Shown: positions 18,700 through 27,966, counted from the stretch's first letter. The stretch is DNA of 64,000 nucleotides from Pseudonocardia petroleophila (GCF_014235185.1 NZ_CP060131.1:4347501-4411500), one strand, 5' to 3'. The notes: a model not told the origin generated them from the sequence alone. A program made the numbers and translations.

Positions 18700-19847
18700 C
18701 GCCCGGTGTCGGGGCACTGGGAGTCGGGATGGTCGGCCACGCCTTCATGGGGGCCGCCCACTCCCAGGCGTGGCGCACGGCCGGCCGCTTCTTCGACCTC
18801 CCGCTGGCCCCGGACATGGCGGTCCTGTGCGGCCGCGACGCCGCGACGACCCGGGCCGCGGCCGACCGGCTGGGCTGGCGCGACGTCGAGACCGACTGGA
18901 AGCAGCTGCTGACCCGCGACGACGTGCAGCTCGTCGACGTCTGCGCGCCCGGTGACGTGCACGCGGAGATCGCGGTCGCGGCGCTCGAGGCGGGCAAGCA
19001 CGTGCTGTGCGAGAAGCCGCTGGCCAACACCGTCGAGGAGGCGCGCGCGATGGTCGCCGCCGCCGAGCGGGCGCAGGCGTCCGGGGTGCGGTCGATGGTC
19101 GGCTTCAACTACCGCCGCGTGCCCGCGGTGACGCTGGCCAGGCGGCTGGTCGAGCAGGGCCGGATCGGGGAGGTCCGGCACGTCCGCGCGACCTACCTGC
19201 AGGACTGGATCGTCGACCCGCAGGCGCCGCTGGTGTGGCGCCTGCAGGCCGAGCGCGCCGGATCGGGGGCACTCGGCGACATCGGCGCGCACGTCGTCGA
19301 CCTCGCGCAGTACGTCACCGGCGACCGCCTCACCGGCGTCTGCGGGCTCACCGAGACCTTCGTCCGGGAGCGCCCGCTGCCGTCGGGGCAGGGCCGAGGA
19401 CCGGTCACCGTCGACGACGCGGCGCTGTTCCTGGGCCGCTTCGCCTCGGGGGCGGTGGCGAGCTTCGAGGCCACCCGCTTCGCGACCGGGCGCAAGAACC
19501 AGATCCGCCTCGAGGTCAACGGCAGCGCGGGCTCGGTCGCGTTCGACTTCGAGCAGATGAACGAGCTGCAGTTCCTCGACGGCGGCGACGACCCCGAGGT
19601 CGCCGGGTTCCGGCGGATCCTGGTCACCGAGCCCGTGCACCCGTACGCGGGGGCCTGGTGGCCGCCCGGCCACGGGCTGGGCTACGAGCACACGTTCACC
19701 CACGAGATCGTCGACCTGGTGCGCGACGTGGCGGCGGGGACCGACCCCGTCCCGTCGTTCGCCGACGGGCTGGGCGTCCAGCTCGTGCTCGACGCCGTCG
19801 CGCGCTCGGCCGAGGCCGGGAGCCAGTGGAAGGAGATCGACCGATGA
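18696..19847 (+). CDS. Gfo/Idh/MocA-family dehydrogenase
   Basis: NAD(P)-dependent oxidoreductase of 383 aa. The Rossmann start is [15 protein letters not shown] and the family motif [12 protein letters not shown] contains the conserved Lys (EKP). The C-terminal domain has [17 protein letters not shown], with the DxxxH pair. It probably oxidises the imported sugar or polyol. GTG 18696 overlaps the previous stop by 4 nt. Confidence 0.9.
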   Translation: MTPGVGALGVGMVGHAFMGAAHSQAWRTAGRFFDLPLAPDMAVLCGRDAATTRAAADRLGWRDVETDWKQLLTRDDVQLVDVCAPGDVHAEIAVAALEAGKHVLCEKPLANTVEEARAMVAAAERAQASGVRSMVGFNYRRVPAVTLARRLVEQGRIGEVRHVRATYLQDWIVDPQAPLVWRLQAERAGSGALGDIGAHVVDLAQYVTGDRLTGVCGLTETFVRERPLPSGQGRGPVTVDDAALFLGRFASGAVASFEATRFATGRKNQIRLEVNGSAGSVAFDFEQMNELQFLDGGDDPEVAGFRRILVTEPVHPYAGAWWPPGHGLGYEHTFTHEIVDLVRDVAAGTDPVPSFADGLGVQLVLDAVARSAEAGSQWKEIDR

Positions 19848-20845
19848 GACCGGTCACGCTGTTCACGGGCCAGTGGGCGGACCTGCCGTTCGAGGAGGTC
19901 GCGCGCCTGGCCGGGGAGTGGGGCTACGACGGCCTGGAGATCGCCTGCTGGGGCGACCACTTCGACGTCTGGGCCGCCGTCGAGGACGAGGGCTACGTGC
20001 AGGGGCGCCGCGACATCCTGGACAAGCACGGGCTGCAGGTGTTCGCGATCTCCAACCACCTCACCGGCCAGGCCGTCTGCGACGACCCGATCGACGCCCG
20101 GCACGAGGCGATCCTGCCGCCGCGGGTGTGGGGCGACGGGGAGCCCGAGGGCGTGCGGCAGCGCGCGGCCGAGGCAATGCAGATGACCGCCCGCGCCGCG
20201 GCGAAGCTCGGCGTCGACACCGTCGTCGGGTTCACCGGGTCGAGCATCTGGAAGACCGTGGCGATGTTCCCGCCGGTGCCGCAGTCGATGGTCGACGCGG
20301 GCTACCGCGACTTCGCCGACCGCTGGAACCCGATCCTCGACGTGTTCGACGAGGTCGGGGTGCGGTTCGCCCACGAGGTGCACCCCAGCGAGATCGCCTA
20401 CGACTACTGGACGACGGTCGCCGCGCTGGAGGCCGTCGACCGCCGTCCGGCGTTCGGGCTGAACTGGGACCCCAGCCACTTCGTCTGGCAGGACCTCGAC
20501 CCGGTCGGGTTCCTGTGGGACTTCGCCGACCGGATCTACCACGTCGACTGCAAGGACGCGAAGCGCCAGGTCGGCAACGGGCGCAACGGCCGGATGGGCT
20601 CGCACCTGCCCTGGGCCGACCCGCGGCGCGGCTGGGACTTCGTCTCGACCGGGCACGGCGACGTGCCGTGGGAGGCGTGCTTCCGGATGCTCAACACGAT
20701 CGGCTACTCCGGCCCGATCTCGGTCGAGTGGGAGGACGCGGGCATGGACCGCCTCGTCGGGGCCCCGGAGGCGCTGGCGTTCGTGCGGAGCCAGGCGTTC
20801 GACCCGCCGTCGGCGGCGTTCGACGCCGCGTTCTCCCAGAAGTAG
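19844..20845 (+). CDS. Sugar phosphate isomerase/epimerase-like TIM-barrel protein
   Basis: Protein of 333 aa of the xylose-isomerase-like AP-endonuclease superfamily. Putative metal ligands are the Glu in FAHEVHPSE, the Asp and His in NWDPSHFVW, the His in YHVDCKD and the Glu in [10 protein letters not shown] overlaps the dehydrogenase stop by 4 nt, so it belongs to the operon starting at 15118. It may isomerise or dehydrate the keto-product of the dehydrogenase, as IolE/IolI-like enzymes do; exact reaction unknown. Confidence 0.88.
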   Translation: MRPVTLFTGQWADLPFEEVARLAGEWGYDGLEIACWGDHFDVWAAVEDEGYVQGRRDILDKHGLQVFAISNHLTGQAVCDDPIDARHEAILPPRVWGDGEPEGVRQRAAEAMQMTARAAAKLGVDTVVGFTGSSIWKTVAMFPPVPQSMVDAGYRDFADRWNPILDVFDEVGVRFAHEVHPSEIAYDYWTTVAALEAVDRRPAFGLNWDPSHFVWQDLDPVGFLWDFADRIYHVDCKDAKRQVGNGRNGRMGSHLPWADPRRGWDFVSTGHGDVPWEACFRMLNTIGYSGPISVEWEDAGMDRLVGAPEALAFVRSQAFDPPSAAFDAAFSQK

Positions 20846-20851
20846 CGGTGA

Positions 20852-20870
20852 TTGCTCAGACAACTAGTGT
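20852..20870 (+). promoter_or_regulatory. Promoter with MarR-like TTG-N6-CAA site
   Basis: TAGTGT at 20865-20870 lies 6 nt before ATG 20877, so the transcript is probably leaderless. Directly upstream TTG-CTCAGA-CAA (20852-20863) has the spacing of simple MarR-family operators. The operator call is tentative. Confidence 0.4.
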
Positions 20871-20876
20871 GGGGGC

Positions 20877-21821
20877 ATGACGGACCTCGCCCCGCACGGG
20901 CTGCACCACGTCACCGCGATCGCCTCCGACCCGCAGGCCAACGTCGACTTCTACACGGCCGTCCTCGGCCTGCGGCTGGTCAAGCAGACGGTCAACTTCG
21001 ACGCCCCCGACGTCTACCACCTGTACTACGGCGACGAGACCGGTTCGCCGTCGTCGATCCTCACGTTCTTCCCCTGGCGCGGCGTGCCCGCCGGGCGGCA
21101 GGGCAGCGGGCTGACGACGGCGACCGCGTTCAGCGTGCCGCCGGAGTCGCTGGGCTGGTGGCAGAGCCGGGTCGCCGGGCTCGGGATCGCGCACGAGGGC
21201 CCGCGCACCCGTGACGGCGAGGAGGTGCTGACCTTCCGCGACCCGGACGGCCTCGTCATCGACGTCGTCGCCGCACCGGGCGACACCCGCTCGGGCTGGG
21301 ACGGCGTCGCCGACGTGCCCGCCGAGCACGCGGTGCGCGGCCTGCACTCGGTCACGCTGTCCGAGCGGCTGCCCGACCCCACCGTCGAGCTGCTGACCGG
21401 GCTGCTCGGGATGAGCGCGGCGGGCGAGGACGGCGACCGCGCCCGGTTCGCGATGGCCGGGGGCGGGGCGGGCGCGGTGCTCGACGTCGCGGGCGACCGC
21501 GGGCCGGAGGGGCGCCAGGCCGGCGGCACCGTGCACCACGTCGCGTTCCGGGTCGCGGACCGGGCGACGCAGGCCGCCTGGCGCGCGGAGCTGGTCGAGG
21601 CCGGGATGCAGGTCACCGAGATCCTCGACCGGCAGTACTTCACCTCCATCTACTTCCGCGAGCCCGGCGGCGTGCTGTTCGAGATCGCCACCGACGAGCC
21701 CGGGTTCGCGATCGACGAGCCGCTGCTGGAGCTGGGCCGCGCGCTGAAGCTGCCGCCGTGGCTGGAGCCGACGCGCGAGCAGATCGCCGCGTCGCTGCCC
21801 ACCCTGCGGGTGCCGTCGTGA
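20877..21821 (+). CDS. VOC-family ring-cleaving dioxygenase, MhqO-like
   Basis: Protein of 314 aa with two vicinal-oxygen-chelate modules (about 8-140 and 150-290). It begins HHVTAIASDPQANVDFYTAV, then GLRLVKQTVNFDAP and YHLYYGDETGSP, closely matching the MhqO/MhqA (YdfO) group of putative hydroquinone dioxygenases. Metal ligands are probably His in LHHVTA, His in VHHVAFRV and Glu in GGVLFEI. It overlaps the hydrolase gene by 4 nt, a pairing known from the Bacillus methylhydroquinone response. Confidence 0.85.
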   Translation: MTDLAPHGLHHVTAIASDPQANVDFYTAVLGLRLVKQTVNFDAPDVYHLYYGDETGSPSSILTFFPWRGVPAGRQGSGLTTATAFSVPPESLGWWQSRVAGLGIAHEGPRTRDGEEVLTFRDPDGLVIDVVAAPGDTRSGWDGVADVPAEHAVRGLHSVTLSERLPDPTVELLTGLLGMSAAGEDGDRARFAMAGGGAGAVLDVAGDRGPEGRQAGGTVHHVAFRVADRATQAAWRAELVEAGMQVTEILDRQYFTSIYFREPGGVLFEIATDEPGFAIDEPLLELGRALKLPPWLEPTREQIAASLPTLRVPS

Positions 21822-22399
21822 CCTTCGAGCACGTCCGGCTCCCGGGTGCCGGCACCCCGTTGCTCCTGCTGCACGGCACCGGCGGCGACGAGCACGACCT
21901 GCTCCCGCTGCGCGACCACCTCGCTCCGGGCGCTCCCGTCCTCTCCCCGCGCGGGCGGGTGTCGGAGAACGGGGCCAACCGGTTCTTCCGCCGCCTCGCC
22001 GAGGGCGTGCTCGACGAGGACGACCTGCGGGCCCGCGTCGACGAGCTGGCCGACTTCGTGCTCGGCGTCGACGCCGGGCCGTGGGTCGCGGCCGGGTTCT
22101 CCAACGGGGCCAACACCGCCTCGGCGCTGCTGTTCCGACGCCCCGAGGTGCTCTCGGCGGCGGTGCTGCTGGCGGCGATGGTGCCCTTCCGCGACGGACC
22201 CGGCTCCGTCGACCTCACCGGGAAGCGGGTCGCCGTGTCCAACGGCCGCCGCGACCCGCTGGTGTCCGCGGCCGAGACGGCCACCCTGGTGGCGCAGCTG
22301 CGCGGGTGCGGGGCCGAGGTCGAGGAGTTCCCGCACGACGGCGGGCACGGGATCGATGCGGCCGTCCTTCCCGAGCTGAAGGCCTTCCTGGACCGCTAA
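21818..22399 (+). CDS. Alpha/beta hydrolase, MhqD-like carboxylesterase
   Basis: Protein of 193 aa of the phospholipase/carboxylesterase family. LLLLHGTGGDEHDLLPL gives the oxyanion region, GFSNGANTA holds the nucleophile Ser, GRRDPLVS the Asp and DGGHGI the His. Size and motifs match MhqD-like hydrolases. GTG 21818 overlaps the stop of the dioxygenase gene; the two probably work in sequence on quinone- or catechol-derived products. Confidence 0.85.
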   Translation: MTFEHVRLPGAGTPLLLLHGTGGDEHDLLPLRDHLAPGAPVLSPRGRVSENGANRFFRRLAEGVLDEDDLRARVDELADFVLGVDAGPWVAAGFSNGANTASALLFRRPEVLSAAVLLAAMVPFRDGPGSVDLTGKRVAVSNGRRDPLVSAAETATLVAQLRGCGAEVEEFPHDGGHGIDAAVLPELKAFLDR

Positions 22400-22402
22400 C
22401 CT
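22397..22402 (+). promoter_or_regulatory. -10 element of the YciO-type gene
   Basis: TAACCT overlaps the stop codon of the upstream hydrolase and ends 6 nt before ATG 22409. It suggests separate, leaderless expression. Confidence 0.4.
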
Positions 22403-22408
22403 CGCGGG

Positions 22409-23029
22409 ATGGCGCGCTACTTCGATGTGCATCCCGTCGACCCGCAGCGGCGGTCGATCACCCAGGTCGCCGACCTCGTCCGCGACGGCGGGCTGATCGC
22501 CTACCCGACCGACTCCTGCTTCGCGCTGGGCTGCCAGCTCGGCAACGGCAAGGGGCTCGACCGGATCCGCGAGATCCGGCACCTCGACGACCGGCACCAC
22601 TTCACGCTGGTGTGCGCCGACTTCGCGCAGCTCGGCCAGTTCGTGCAGGTCAGCAACGCGGTGTTCCGGTCGGTGAAGGCGGCGACGCCGGGCCAGTACA
22701 CGTTCATCCTGCCCGCCACCAAGGAGGTGCCGCGCCGGCTGCTGCACCCGAAGAAGAAGACCGTCGGGGTGCGGATCCCGGACCACGTCGTCACCCAGGC
22801 GCTGCTGGCCGAGCTCGGGGAGCCGCTGCTGTCCTCGACCCTGCTGCTCCCCGACCAGGACGAGCCGATGACGCAGGGCTGGGACATCAAGGAGCGCCTC
22901 GACCACGTCGTCGACGCCGTCATCGACTCGGGGGAGTGCGGCACCGAGCCGACCACCGTCGTCGACCTGTCCGGTGACGAGCCGGAGATCGTGCGCGTCG
23001 GCGCGGGGGACCCGTCCCGCTTCGCGTAG
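22409..23029 (+). CDS. Sua5/YciO/YrdC-family protein, YciO type
   Basis: Protein of 206 aa with the YrdC fold: GGLIAYPTDSCFALGCQLG, then ATPGQYTFILPATKEVP, KKKTVGVRIPDH and LLSSTLLLPDQ. The pattern is that of YciO rather than the essential TsaC/Sua5 enzyme for tRNA threonylcarbamoyladenosine. It may bind nucleotide and RNA; in vivo role is unsettled. Confidence 0.85.
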   Translation: MARYFDVHPVDPQRRSITQVADLVRDGGLIAYPTDSCFALGCQLGNGKGLDRIREIRHLDDRHHFTLVCADFAQLGQFVQVSNAVFRSVKAATPGQYTFILPATKEVPRRLLHPKKKTVGVRIPDHVVTQALLAELGEPLLSSTLLLPDQDEPMTQGWDIKERLDHVVDAVIDSGECGTEPTTVVDLSGDEPEIVRVGAGDPSRFA

Positions 23030-23039
23030 GGGGCGGGGA

Positions 23040-25397
23040 TCAGCCGACGCGCCCGAGCAGCTCGGGGTCGATGACCGGCTGCTCGGCCAGCACCACCGGG
23101 GTGAGCTCCTCGGGGGTCGCCGGGCGGCCGATCAGGTGCCCCTGCACGAGGTCGCAGCCCAGCCGGCGCAGCTCGCGCAGCTGACCCGGCCGCTCGACGC
23201 CCTCGGCGACGGTCCGCAGCCCGAGGTGGCGGGTCAGCTCGAACAGCCCGACGAGGAACCGCTTCCGCTGCACGTCGTGGTCGATGTCGGCCACGAAGAA
23301 CCGGTCGATCTTCACGGTGTCGACGGGGGTGCTGGACAGCCGGGCCAGTGTCGAGAAGCCGGTGCCGAAGTCGTCGAGGGCGAGCCGGACGCCGGAGGCC
23401 CGCAGCGCGTTCATCACGTCGACCGCGGTGTCCGGGCGGGTGGTCATCCCGCTCTCGGTGATCTCCAGCGCGAGCTGCCCCGCGGCCAGCCCGTGCCGGT
23501 CGAACAGCGCCGCGATCCGGTCGGGCAGGCCCACGTCGGTCAGCTCGGAGGGGTTGACGTTGACCGCGACCCGCAGCCTGCGGTGCCCGAGCGCGCGGTT
23601 CCACGCGCCCAGCTGGGTGCACGCCTGGTCGAGCATCAGCGCGGTGAGGTGCTCGGAGAGCCCGGCGCGCGCGGAGATCGGCACGAACGTCGCCGGCGGG
23701 ATCTCGTCGCCGTCGTGGGTCCACCGCGCCAGCGCCTCGAAGGCCCCGATCCGGCCGGTCACCGGGTCGACGACCGGCTGGTAGACCGCCTGGACCCGGC
23801 CCTGCTCCAGCGCCGTGGCGAACGCGCGCTGCAGCGCGGGCTCGTCGCGGCCGCGCTCCAGGTCGAGCGACGGCGAGTGCACGAGGATCCCGCCGCCCCG
23901 CCCCGCCTCCTTCACCGCGTACATCGCGACGTCGGCGCGGTGCAGCAGGGTGGCCGCGTGCTCGGCGCCCGGCGGGTCGACGCCGGGCTCGACCGAGGCC
24001 ACACCGATGCTCGCCGACACCGACACCGTGCGTCCGCGGATCTGGAACGGGGCCGCGAAGGAGTCGAGCAGGTGCTGCGCGACGGTCGCGGCGTCGTGCT
24101 CGAAGCGCGTCCCCTGCTCGACGAGCACCGCGAACTCGTCGCCGCCCAGGCGGGCCAGGGTGTCCGACGCCCGGAGGGTCGCGCGCAGGCGCTCGGCGAC
24201 GCCGACCAGCAGGAGGTCGCCCATCGCGTGGCCGAGGCCGTCGTTGACCGCCTTGAACCCGTCGAGGTCGAGGAACACCACCGACACCGGTCGGCGGTCG
24301 CGGGTGGACAGGTCGAGGGCGTGGCCGAGGCGGTCCAGGAACAGCGCCCGGTTGGCCAGCCCGGTGAGCCCGTCGCGGAAGGCCAGCTCGTGCAGCTGGG
24401 CCTCCCGCTCCTGCACGGTGCGGGCGAGCGTCATGTTGTCGCGCACGGTGACGTACTGGCGGGACAGCACCAGCCCGACCAGCACGACGATAATCCCGAC
24501 GGCGACCGGGTCCAGTCCCGTCCCGGTCGCCGACTCGACCGCCGCGACGAGCACGACGGCCGACAGCGGCAGGTAGGGCAGCAGGCTCGCCGGGGCGACG
24601 GTCCGGACCGCGGGGGGCCGCGGGCTGCTCGACCGCGGCCCCGTCACCAGCGATCCCGCGGTGGCGAGCAGCAGGAACGCGGCCCACCACCCCCAGTCGA
24701 CGGCCGAGCCGGACAGGTAGGTGCCCGCCGCCGTCGCGTAGGAGAACAGGACGTCGGAGACCGCCATCGCGACCATCGAGAGCCCGAGCAGGGCCCACAG
24801 CAGCGGCTTCTCCCGGGTCTGGGCCAGCGACAGGACGGTGACGGTGAGCAGCACGACGTCGAGGACCGGGTAGGTCAGCGCCACCGACGCCTCGACGAGC
24901 GTCCGGCCCGCGGCGAGCGGGTCGATCACGGCGAACCAGGCGAGCAGCGCCAGCGCGCAGCCGACGGTGAGCGCGTCGAGCAGCCGGCGCGGGCCCGCCC
25001 AGCCCGCGCGCGGGGAGAGCAGCGCGAGGCCGACCAGCGCGCAGACCGGGAAGCCGAGGTAGCCGAGGTCGGCCACCGACGGGAACGGGGTCGTGATGCC
25101 GAGGGACTCCAGCGCCGTCCAGGCGACCTGCCCGCCGCCCCAGGAGCCGGCCGCGGCCGCCAGCGCGGCCCAGCCCCGGCGGGAGCGCCCGCGCGAGCGC
25201 CGCGCGGCCCGCACGCACCCCGCGACCGCCGCGGCCGCGAACGCGAGCACGCCGAGGTTCGCCGCCCACTGCTGCGCCGCGCCGTCCACGGCGGTCGTGA
25301 TCCCCGCCAGGATCAGGAACGCGGTGACGGCGGCGACCCCCGTGCCGGGCACCAGTGCGCGCAGCGACGATGCGGTGGGGAGCGGGGAGACGGTCAC
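23040..25397 (-). CDS. Membrane GGDEF-EAL cyclic-di-GMP protein
   Basis: Protein of 785 aa. The N-terminal half (about 20-320) has about eight to ten hydrophobic helices. A GGDEF domain follows (FRDGLTGLANRALFLDRL, LGGDEFAVLVEQ near 435), then an EAL domain (GAFEALARW, NVNPSEL, ALEITESG, LDDFGTGFSTLARL). Both signature motifs are intact, so both synthesis and breakdown of cyclic-di-GMP are possible. GTG start has AGG 7 nt upstream; this region is duplicated (see 25391-25424). Confidence 0.9.
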   Translation of the reverse strand: MTVSPLPTASSLRALVPGTGVAAVTAFLILAGITTAVDGAAQQWAANLGVLAFAAAAVAGCVRAARRSRGRSRRGWAALAAAAGSWGGGQVAWTALESLGITTPFPSVADLGYLGFPVCALVGLALLSPRAGWAGPRRLLDALTVGCALALLAWFAVIDPLAAGRTLVEASVALTYPVLDVVLLTVTVLSLAQTREKPLLWALLGLSMVAMAVSDVLFSYATAAGTYLSGSAVDWGWWAAFLLLATAGSLVTGPRSSSPRPPAVRTVAPASLLPYLPLSAVVLVAAVESATGTGLDPVAVGIIVVLVGLVLSRQYVTVRDNMTLARTVQEREAQLHELAFRDGLTGLANRALFLDRLGHALDLSTRDRRPVSVVFLDLDGFKAVNDGLGHAMGDLLLVGVAERLRATLRASDTLARLGGDEFAVLVEQGTRFEHDAATVAQHLLDSFAAPFQIRGRTVSVSASIGVASVEPGVDPPGAEHAATLLHRADVAMYAVKEAGRGGGILVHSPSLDLERGRDEPALQRAFATALEQGRVQAVYQPVVDPVTGRIGAFEALARWTHDGDEIPPATFVPISARAGLSEHLTALMLDQACTQLGAWNRALGHRRLRVAVNVNPSELTDVGLPDRIAALFDRHGLAAGQLALEITESGMTTRPDTAVDVMNALRASGVRLALDDFGTGFSTLARLSSTPVDTVKIDRFFVADIDHDVQRKRFLVGLFELTRHLGLRTVAEGVERPGQLRELRRLGCDLVQGHLIGRPATPEELTPVVLAEQPVIDPELLGRVG

Positions 25398-25424
25398 GGC
25401 TGTGCCTCGGTCACGGCTGTGCCT
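25391..25424. repeat. 17-bp tandem duplication at the GGDEF-EAL start
   Basis: CGGTCACGGCTGTGCCT is repeated exactly in tandem (25391-25407, 25408-25424). On the minus strand it duplicates the ribosome-binding AGG and the GTG start, the upstream copy being out of frame. Confidence 0.85.
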
Positions 25425-25546
25425 TCGGTGGCCGAGGGCGTTCCGTTGAGGTCACCGGGCCCACGGTGCGACACGCGGCACCGATCCTGAGGTCGGCGGC
25501 ACCGGGATCACCCGGGAGGGTGGTCCGGCCACCGGTCGCGCGCGGG

Positions 25547-26137
25547 TCAGCGGCTCTGCAGCGCGTCGAGGGCCACGGCCATCGACGCCGCCACGCGGAA
25601 GTCCAGCCGGGGGTCCAGGACGGTGACGTCGTAGCGGTCGCGGATAGAGCGCTGCCGCTCGCTGGTGAGCACGGGCGCGCCGGTGACGGAGTCGACGAAG
25701 TCGAAGTGGAAGACGAACGGCACCCAGATGTCTCCCAGGTACGGGATCGCGGTCCAGACCCGGCGCAGGATCGCGACGACGGGACGGCGCTCCTGTCCGC
25801 GGGCGTCGAGGCCCGGCCCTCCGAGCGTCCAGGTGGAGCGCAGCAGGCTGGCCCCGAACTCCTTGCGGAAGTACCCGATCGGCTGCCCGGACTCGTCGAA
25901 CACGTCGTGCTCGGCGCGGACGTCGAGGCGCTGGCGGGCCCGGAAGGAGAACACCCGACGCTGCTTCGTCTCGTCGGTGAAGAAGGTGACCTCCTCCTTC
26001 AGCTTCATCCGCTTCTGCTCGGCGAACGCCATCAGCTGCCCCTCGGTGCCGTCCGGGTTCGCGGCGAACACGAGGTACCGGTTGACCATCAGCGTGACCT
26101 TCTGGCGGACGAAGAACCGGGGGACCTGCATCGTCAT
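25547..26137 (-). CDS. LURP-one-related/tubby-like hypothetical protein
   Basis: Protein of 196 aa with no signal peptide. It reads as a beta-rich LOR/tubby C-terminal-like fold: RFFVRQKVTLMVNRYLVF at the start, a central FRARQRLDVRAEHDVFDESG, then IGYFRKEFGASLLRSTW. Function unknown. ATG 26137 overlaps the stop of the pseudouridine synthase gene (26134-26136), so both are co-translated. Confidence 0.7.
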   Translation of the reverse strand: MTMQVPRFFVRQKVTLMVNRYLVFAANPDGTEGQLMAFAEQKRMKLKEEVTFFTDETKQRRVFSFRARQRLDVRAEHDVFDESGQPIGYFRKEFGASLLRSTWTLGGPGLDARGQERRPVVAILRRVWTAIPYLGDIWVPFVFHFDFVDSVTGAPVLTSERQRSIRDRYDVTVLDPRLDFRVAASMAVALDALQSR

Positions 26138-27060
26138 GCGGGGGAGTGTGGCAGGTCGCGCAGCCGCAGCCCGGAGCGGAACCGGCGGGCCGTGCCGGTG
26201 ACCGGGTCGGTGAAGGCGAGCTCGGCGGCGAGCAGCTGCAGGGGGCGGGTGAAGTCGTCGAGCGGCTGCTCGCGGACCACGGGGTAGAAGTCGTCGTCGA
26301 GGATCGGGACGCCGAGGGAGGCCATGTGCAGCCGCAGCTGGTGGGTGCGCCCGGTCCGCGGGGTCAGCCGGTAGCGGGCCAGGCCACCGCGCTGCTCCAC
26401 CAGCTCGACGAGCGTCTCGGCGTTGGGCGGGCCGTCGACCTCGCGGGCCTGGAGCACCCCGCGCTCCTTGACGATCCGGCTGCGGACGGTCCGCGGCAGC
26501 TCCAGGTCCGGGTCGTGCGGCGCGACGGCCTCGTAGACCTTGTGGACGCGGCGGTCCCGGAACAGCGTCTGGTACGCCCCGCGCCGCTCCCGGTGCACGA
26601 CGAACATGACCAGCCCGGCCGTCCCGCGGTCGAGCCGGTGCGCGGGGCTGAGCTCGGGCAGGTCGAGGTCGCGGCGCAGGCGCACCAGTGCGGTCTCGGC
26701 GACGTGCTGCCCCCGCGGGATCGTGGCCAGGAAGTGCGGCTTGTCGACGACGAGCAGGTCGTCGTCGCGGTGCACGATCCCGATCGGGAACGGGACCGGC
26801 GTCTCCTCGGGCAGGTCGCGGTGGAACCACAGGTAGGTGCCGGGGCGGAAGGGCGCCGCGAGGTCGAGCGGGCCGTCGGCGTCGACGATCCGGCCCTGCT
26901 CCAGCATCTCCTCGACCCGCTCCGGGGCGACGCGGGGGAGCCGCTCGACGAGGTGGTCGCGCATCGTCGCCCACGGGGTGTCCCCGACGTCGGGCGTGCG
27001 GAGGCGGACCGGGTCGAGACCCAGCCGCAGGGGGAGGGGGGAGGCCGGCCGCTTCCTCAT
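26134..27060 (-). CDS. RluA-family RNA pseudouridine synthase
   Basis: Protein of 308 aa. The catalytic motif HRLDRGTAGLVMF holds the essential Asp, and RTGRTHQLRLHMASLG is the second RluA signature. The N-terminal extension (1-85) lacks an obvious S4 signature. It isomerises uridine in rRNA or tRNA; the target cannot be read from sequence. Sometimes annotated with tRNA-type RluC/RluD relatives. Confidence 0.9.
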   Translation of the reverse strand: MRKRPASPLPLRLGLDPVRLRTPDVGDTPWATMRDHLVERLPRVAPERVEEMLEQGRIVDADGPLDLAAPFRPGTYLWFHRDLPEETPVPFPIGIVHRDDDLLVVDKPHFLATIPRGQHVAETALVRLRRDLDLPELSPAHRLDRGTAGLVMFVVHRERRGAYQTLFRDRRVHKVYEAVAPHDPDLELPRTVRSRIVKERGVLQAREVDGPPNAETLVELVEQRGGLARYRLTPRTGRTHQLRLHMASLGVPILDDDFYPVVREQPLDDFTRPLQLLAAELAFTDPVTGTARRFRSGLRLRDLPHSPA

Positions 27061-27076
27061 GGCTGCTTCCTCAGGG

Positions 27077-27679
27077 CTACAGCTCCGCCCGGATCGCGCG
27101 GAGGATCGCGGCGGTGCGGTCGAGCGGCTCGACCTGCGTGCACAGGCGGTCCATCACCCGCCGGTACTGCTCCACGTCGGAGGGTTTGTCCAGGTACAGC
27201 GCGCCGCTGAGCTGCTCGAGGACGACGACGTCGGGGGCGTCGCGGTCGGGGAAGCGCAGGATCGTGAACGGGCCGCCTGCCGCCGCGTGGCCGTCGAAGT
27301 GGAACGGGGCCACCTGGACCTTCACGTTCGGCCGCTCGGCGAGCGCGACGAGGTGGTCGAGCTGGGCCCGGCCGAGCTCGCGGCCGCCGATCATCCGGCG
27401 CAGCGCCGCCTCGTCGACGACCGCCCACAGCCGGGGCCCGCCGGGCGCGTCGAGCAGCGCCTGGCGCCGGATGCGCAGCCCGACCCGGCGCTCGACCTCG
27501 CCCGGGTCGTCGTGCACGACGCTCAGGACCGCCCGCGCGTAGTCGGGGGTCTGCAGGAGACCGGGGACGAACTGCACCTCGTAGGTGCGGATCAGGCTCG
27601 CGGCCCGCTCCAGCCGGATGTAGGACTCGGCCCAGTCGGGGCGCAGGTCGTGGTAGCGCCTGCGGTCCTCGTCCTGCAC
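27077..27679 (-). CDS. DUF5753 protein without HTH domain
   Basis: Protein of 200 aa consisting of the DUF5753 sensor region alone: ERAASLIRTYEVQFVPGLLQ, then TPDYARAVL, RRQALLDAPGGPRLWAVVDE and a C-terminal block with LERP-like AERPNVKVQVAPF. In the family this region follows an N-terminal XRE-type HTH. Upstream is only 40 bp and then the DUF397 gene, and no HTH is seen in any frame, so the DNA-binding part is missing. GTG 27679 is preceded by GGGGGG. It may act as a free sensor or partner, or be a relic. Confidence 0.75.
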   Translation of the reverse strand: MQDEDRRRYHDLRPDWAESYIRLERAASLIRTYEVQFVPGLLQTPDYARAVLSVVHDDPGEVERRVGLRIRRQALLDAPGGPRLWAVVDEAALRRMIGGRELGRAQLDHLVALAERPNVKVQVAPFHFDGHAAAGGPFTILRFPDRDAPDVVVLEQLSGALYLDKPSDVEQYRRVMDRLCTQVEPLDRTAAILRAIRAEL

Positions 27680-27719
27680 CGGACCCCCCGATCGACCCGC
27701 CGGGTCGGGCGGCTCGGCG

Positions 27720-27965
27720 TCAGTCGGCGAGGTCGTCGAACTCCCCGGCGCGGACGCCGTCGAGGAACGCCGCGATCTCGGCGCGAGTGTAGACGAGCGT
27801 GGGACCGGTCGGATGGCGGGAGTTGCGCATCGCCACCGCCCCGTCCGGCAGGGCCGCCACCTCCACGCAGTTGCCGCTGGGGTTGCTCGCGGAACTCTTG
27901 CGCCAGGCGAGCGTCGCTTGCAGATGCACGTGCAGATGTTCACGCACCAGCACTTGCAGATGCAA
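27720..27965 (-). CDS. DUF397 protein
   Basis: Small protein of up to 81 aa with the DUF397 core LAWRKSSASNPSGNCVEVA and a C-terminal VYTRAEIAAFLDGVRAGEFD. Family members are encoded next to HTH-DUF5753 regulators in actinobacteria (WhiJ/AbaA/BldB-type loci). The start is uncertain: TTG 27965 is the longest; GTG 27947 and GTG 27929 also fit, and the first residues are encoded by the short repeats at 27917-27966. Confidence 0.7.
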   Translation of the reverse strand: MHLQVLVREHLHVHLQATLAWRKSSASNPSGNCVEVAALPDGAVAMRNSRHPTGPTLVYTRAEIAAFLDGVRAGEFDDLAD

Positions 27966-27966
27966 G
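27917..27966. repeat. Repeated TTGCAGATG palindromic elements
   Basis: CTTGCA-GA-TGCAAG (27953-27966) is a perfect inverted repeat. CTTGCAGATGCACG (27917-27930) is a near copy, and CGTGCAGATG starts at 27929. They overlap the 5' end of the DUF397 gene and face a divergent gene, so an operator array is plausible. Confidence 0.55.
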
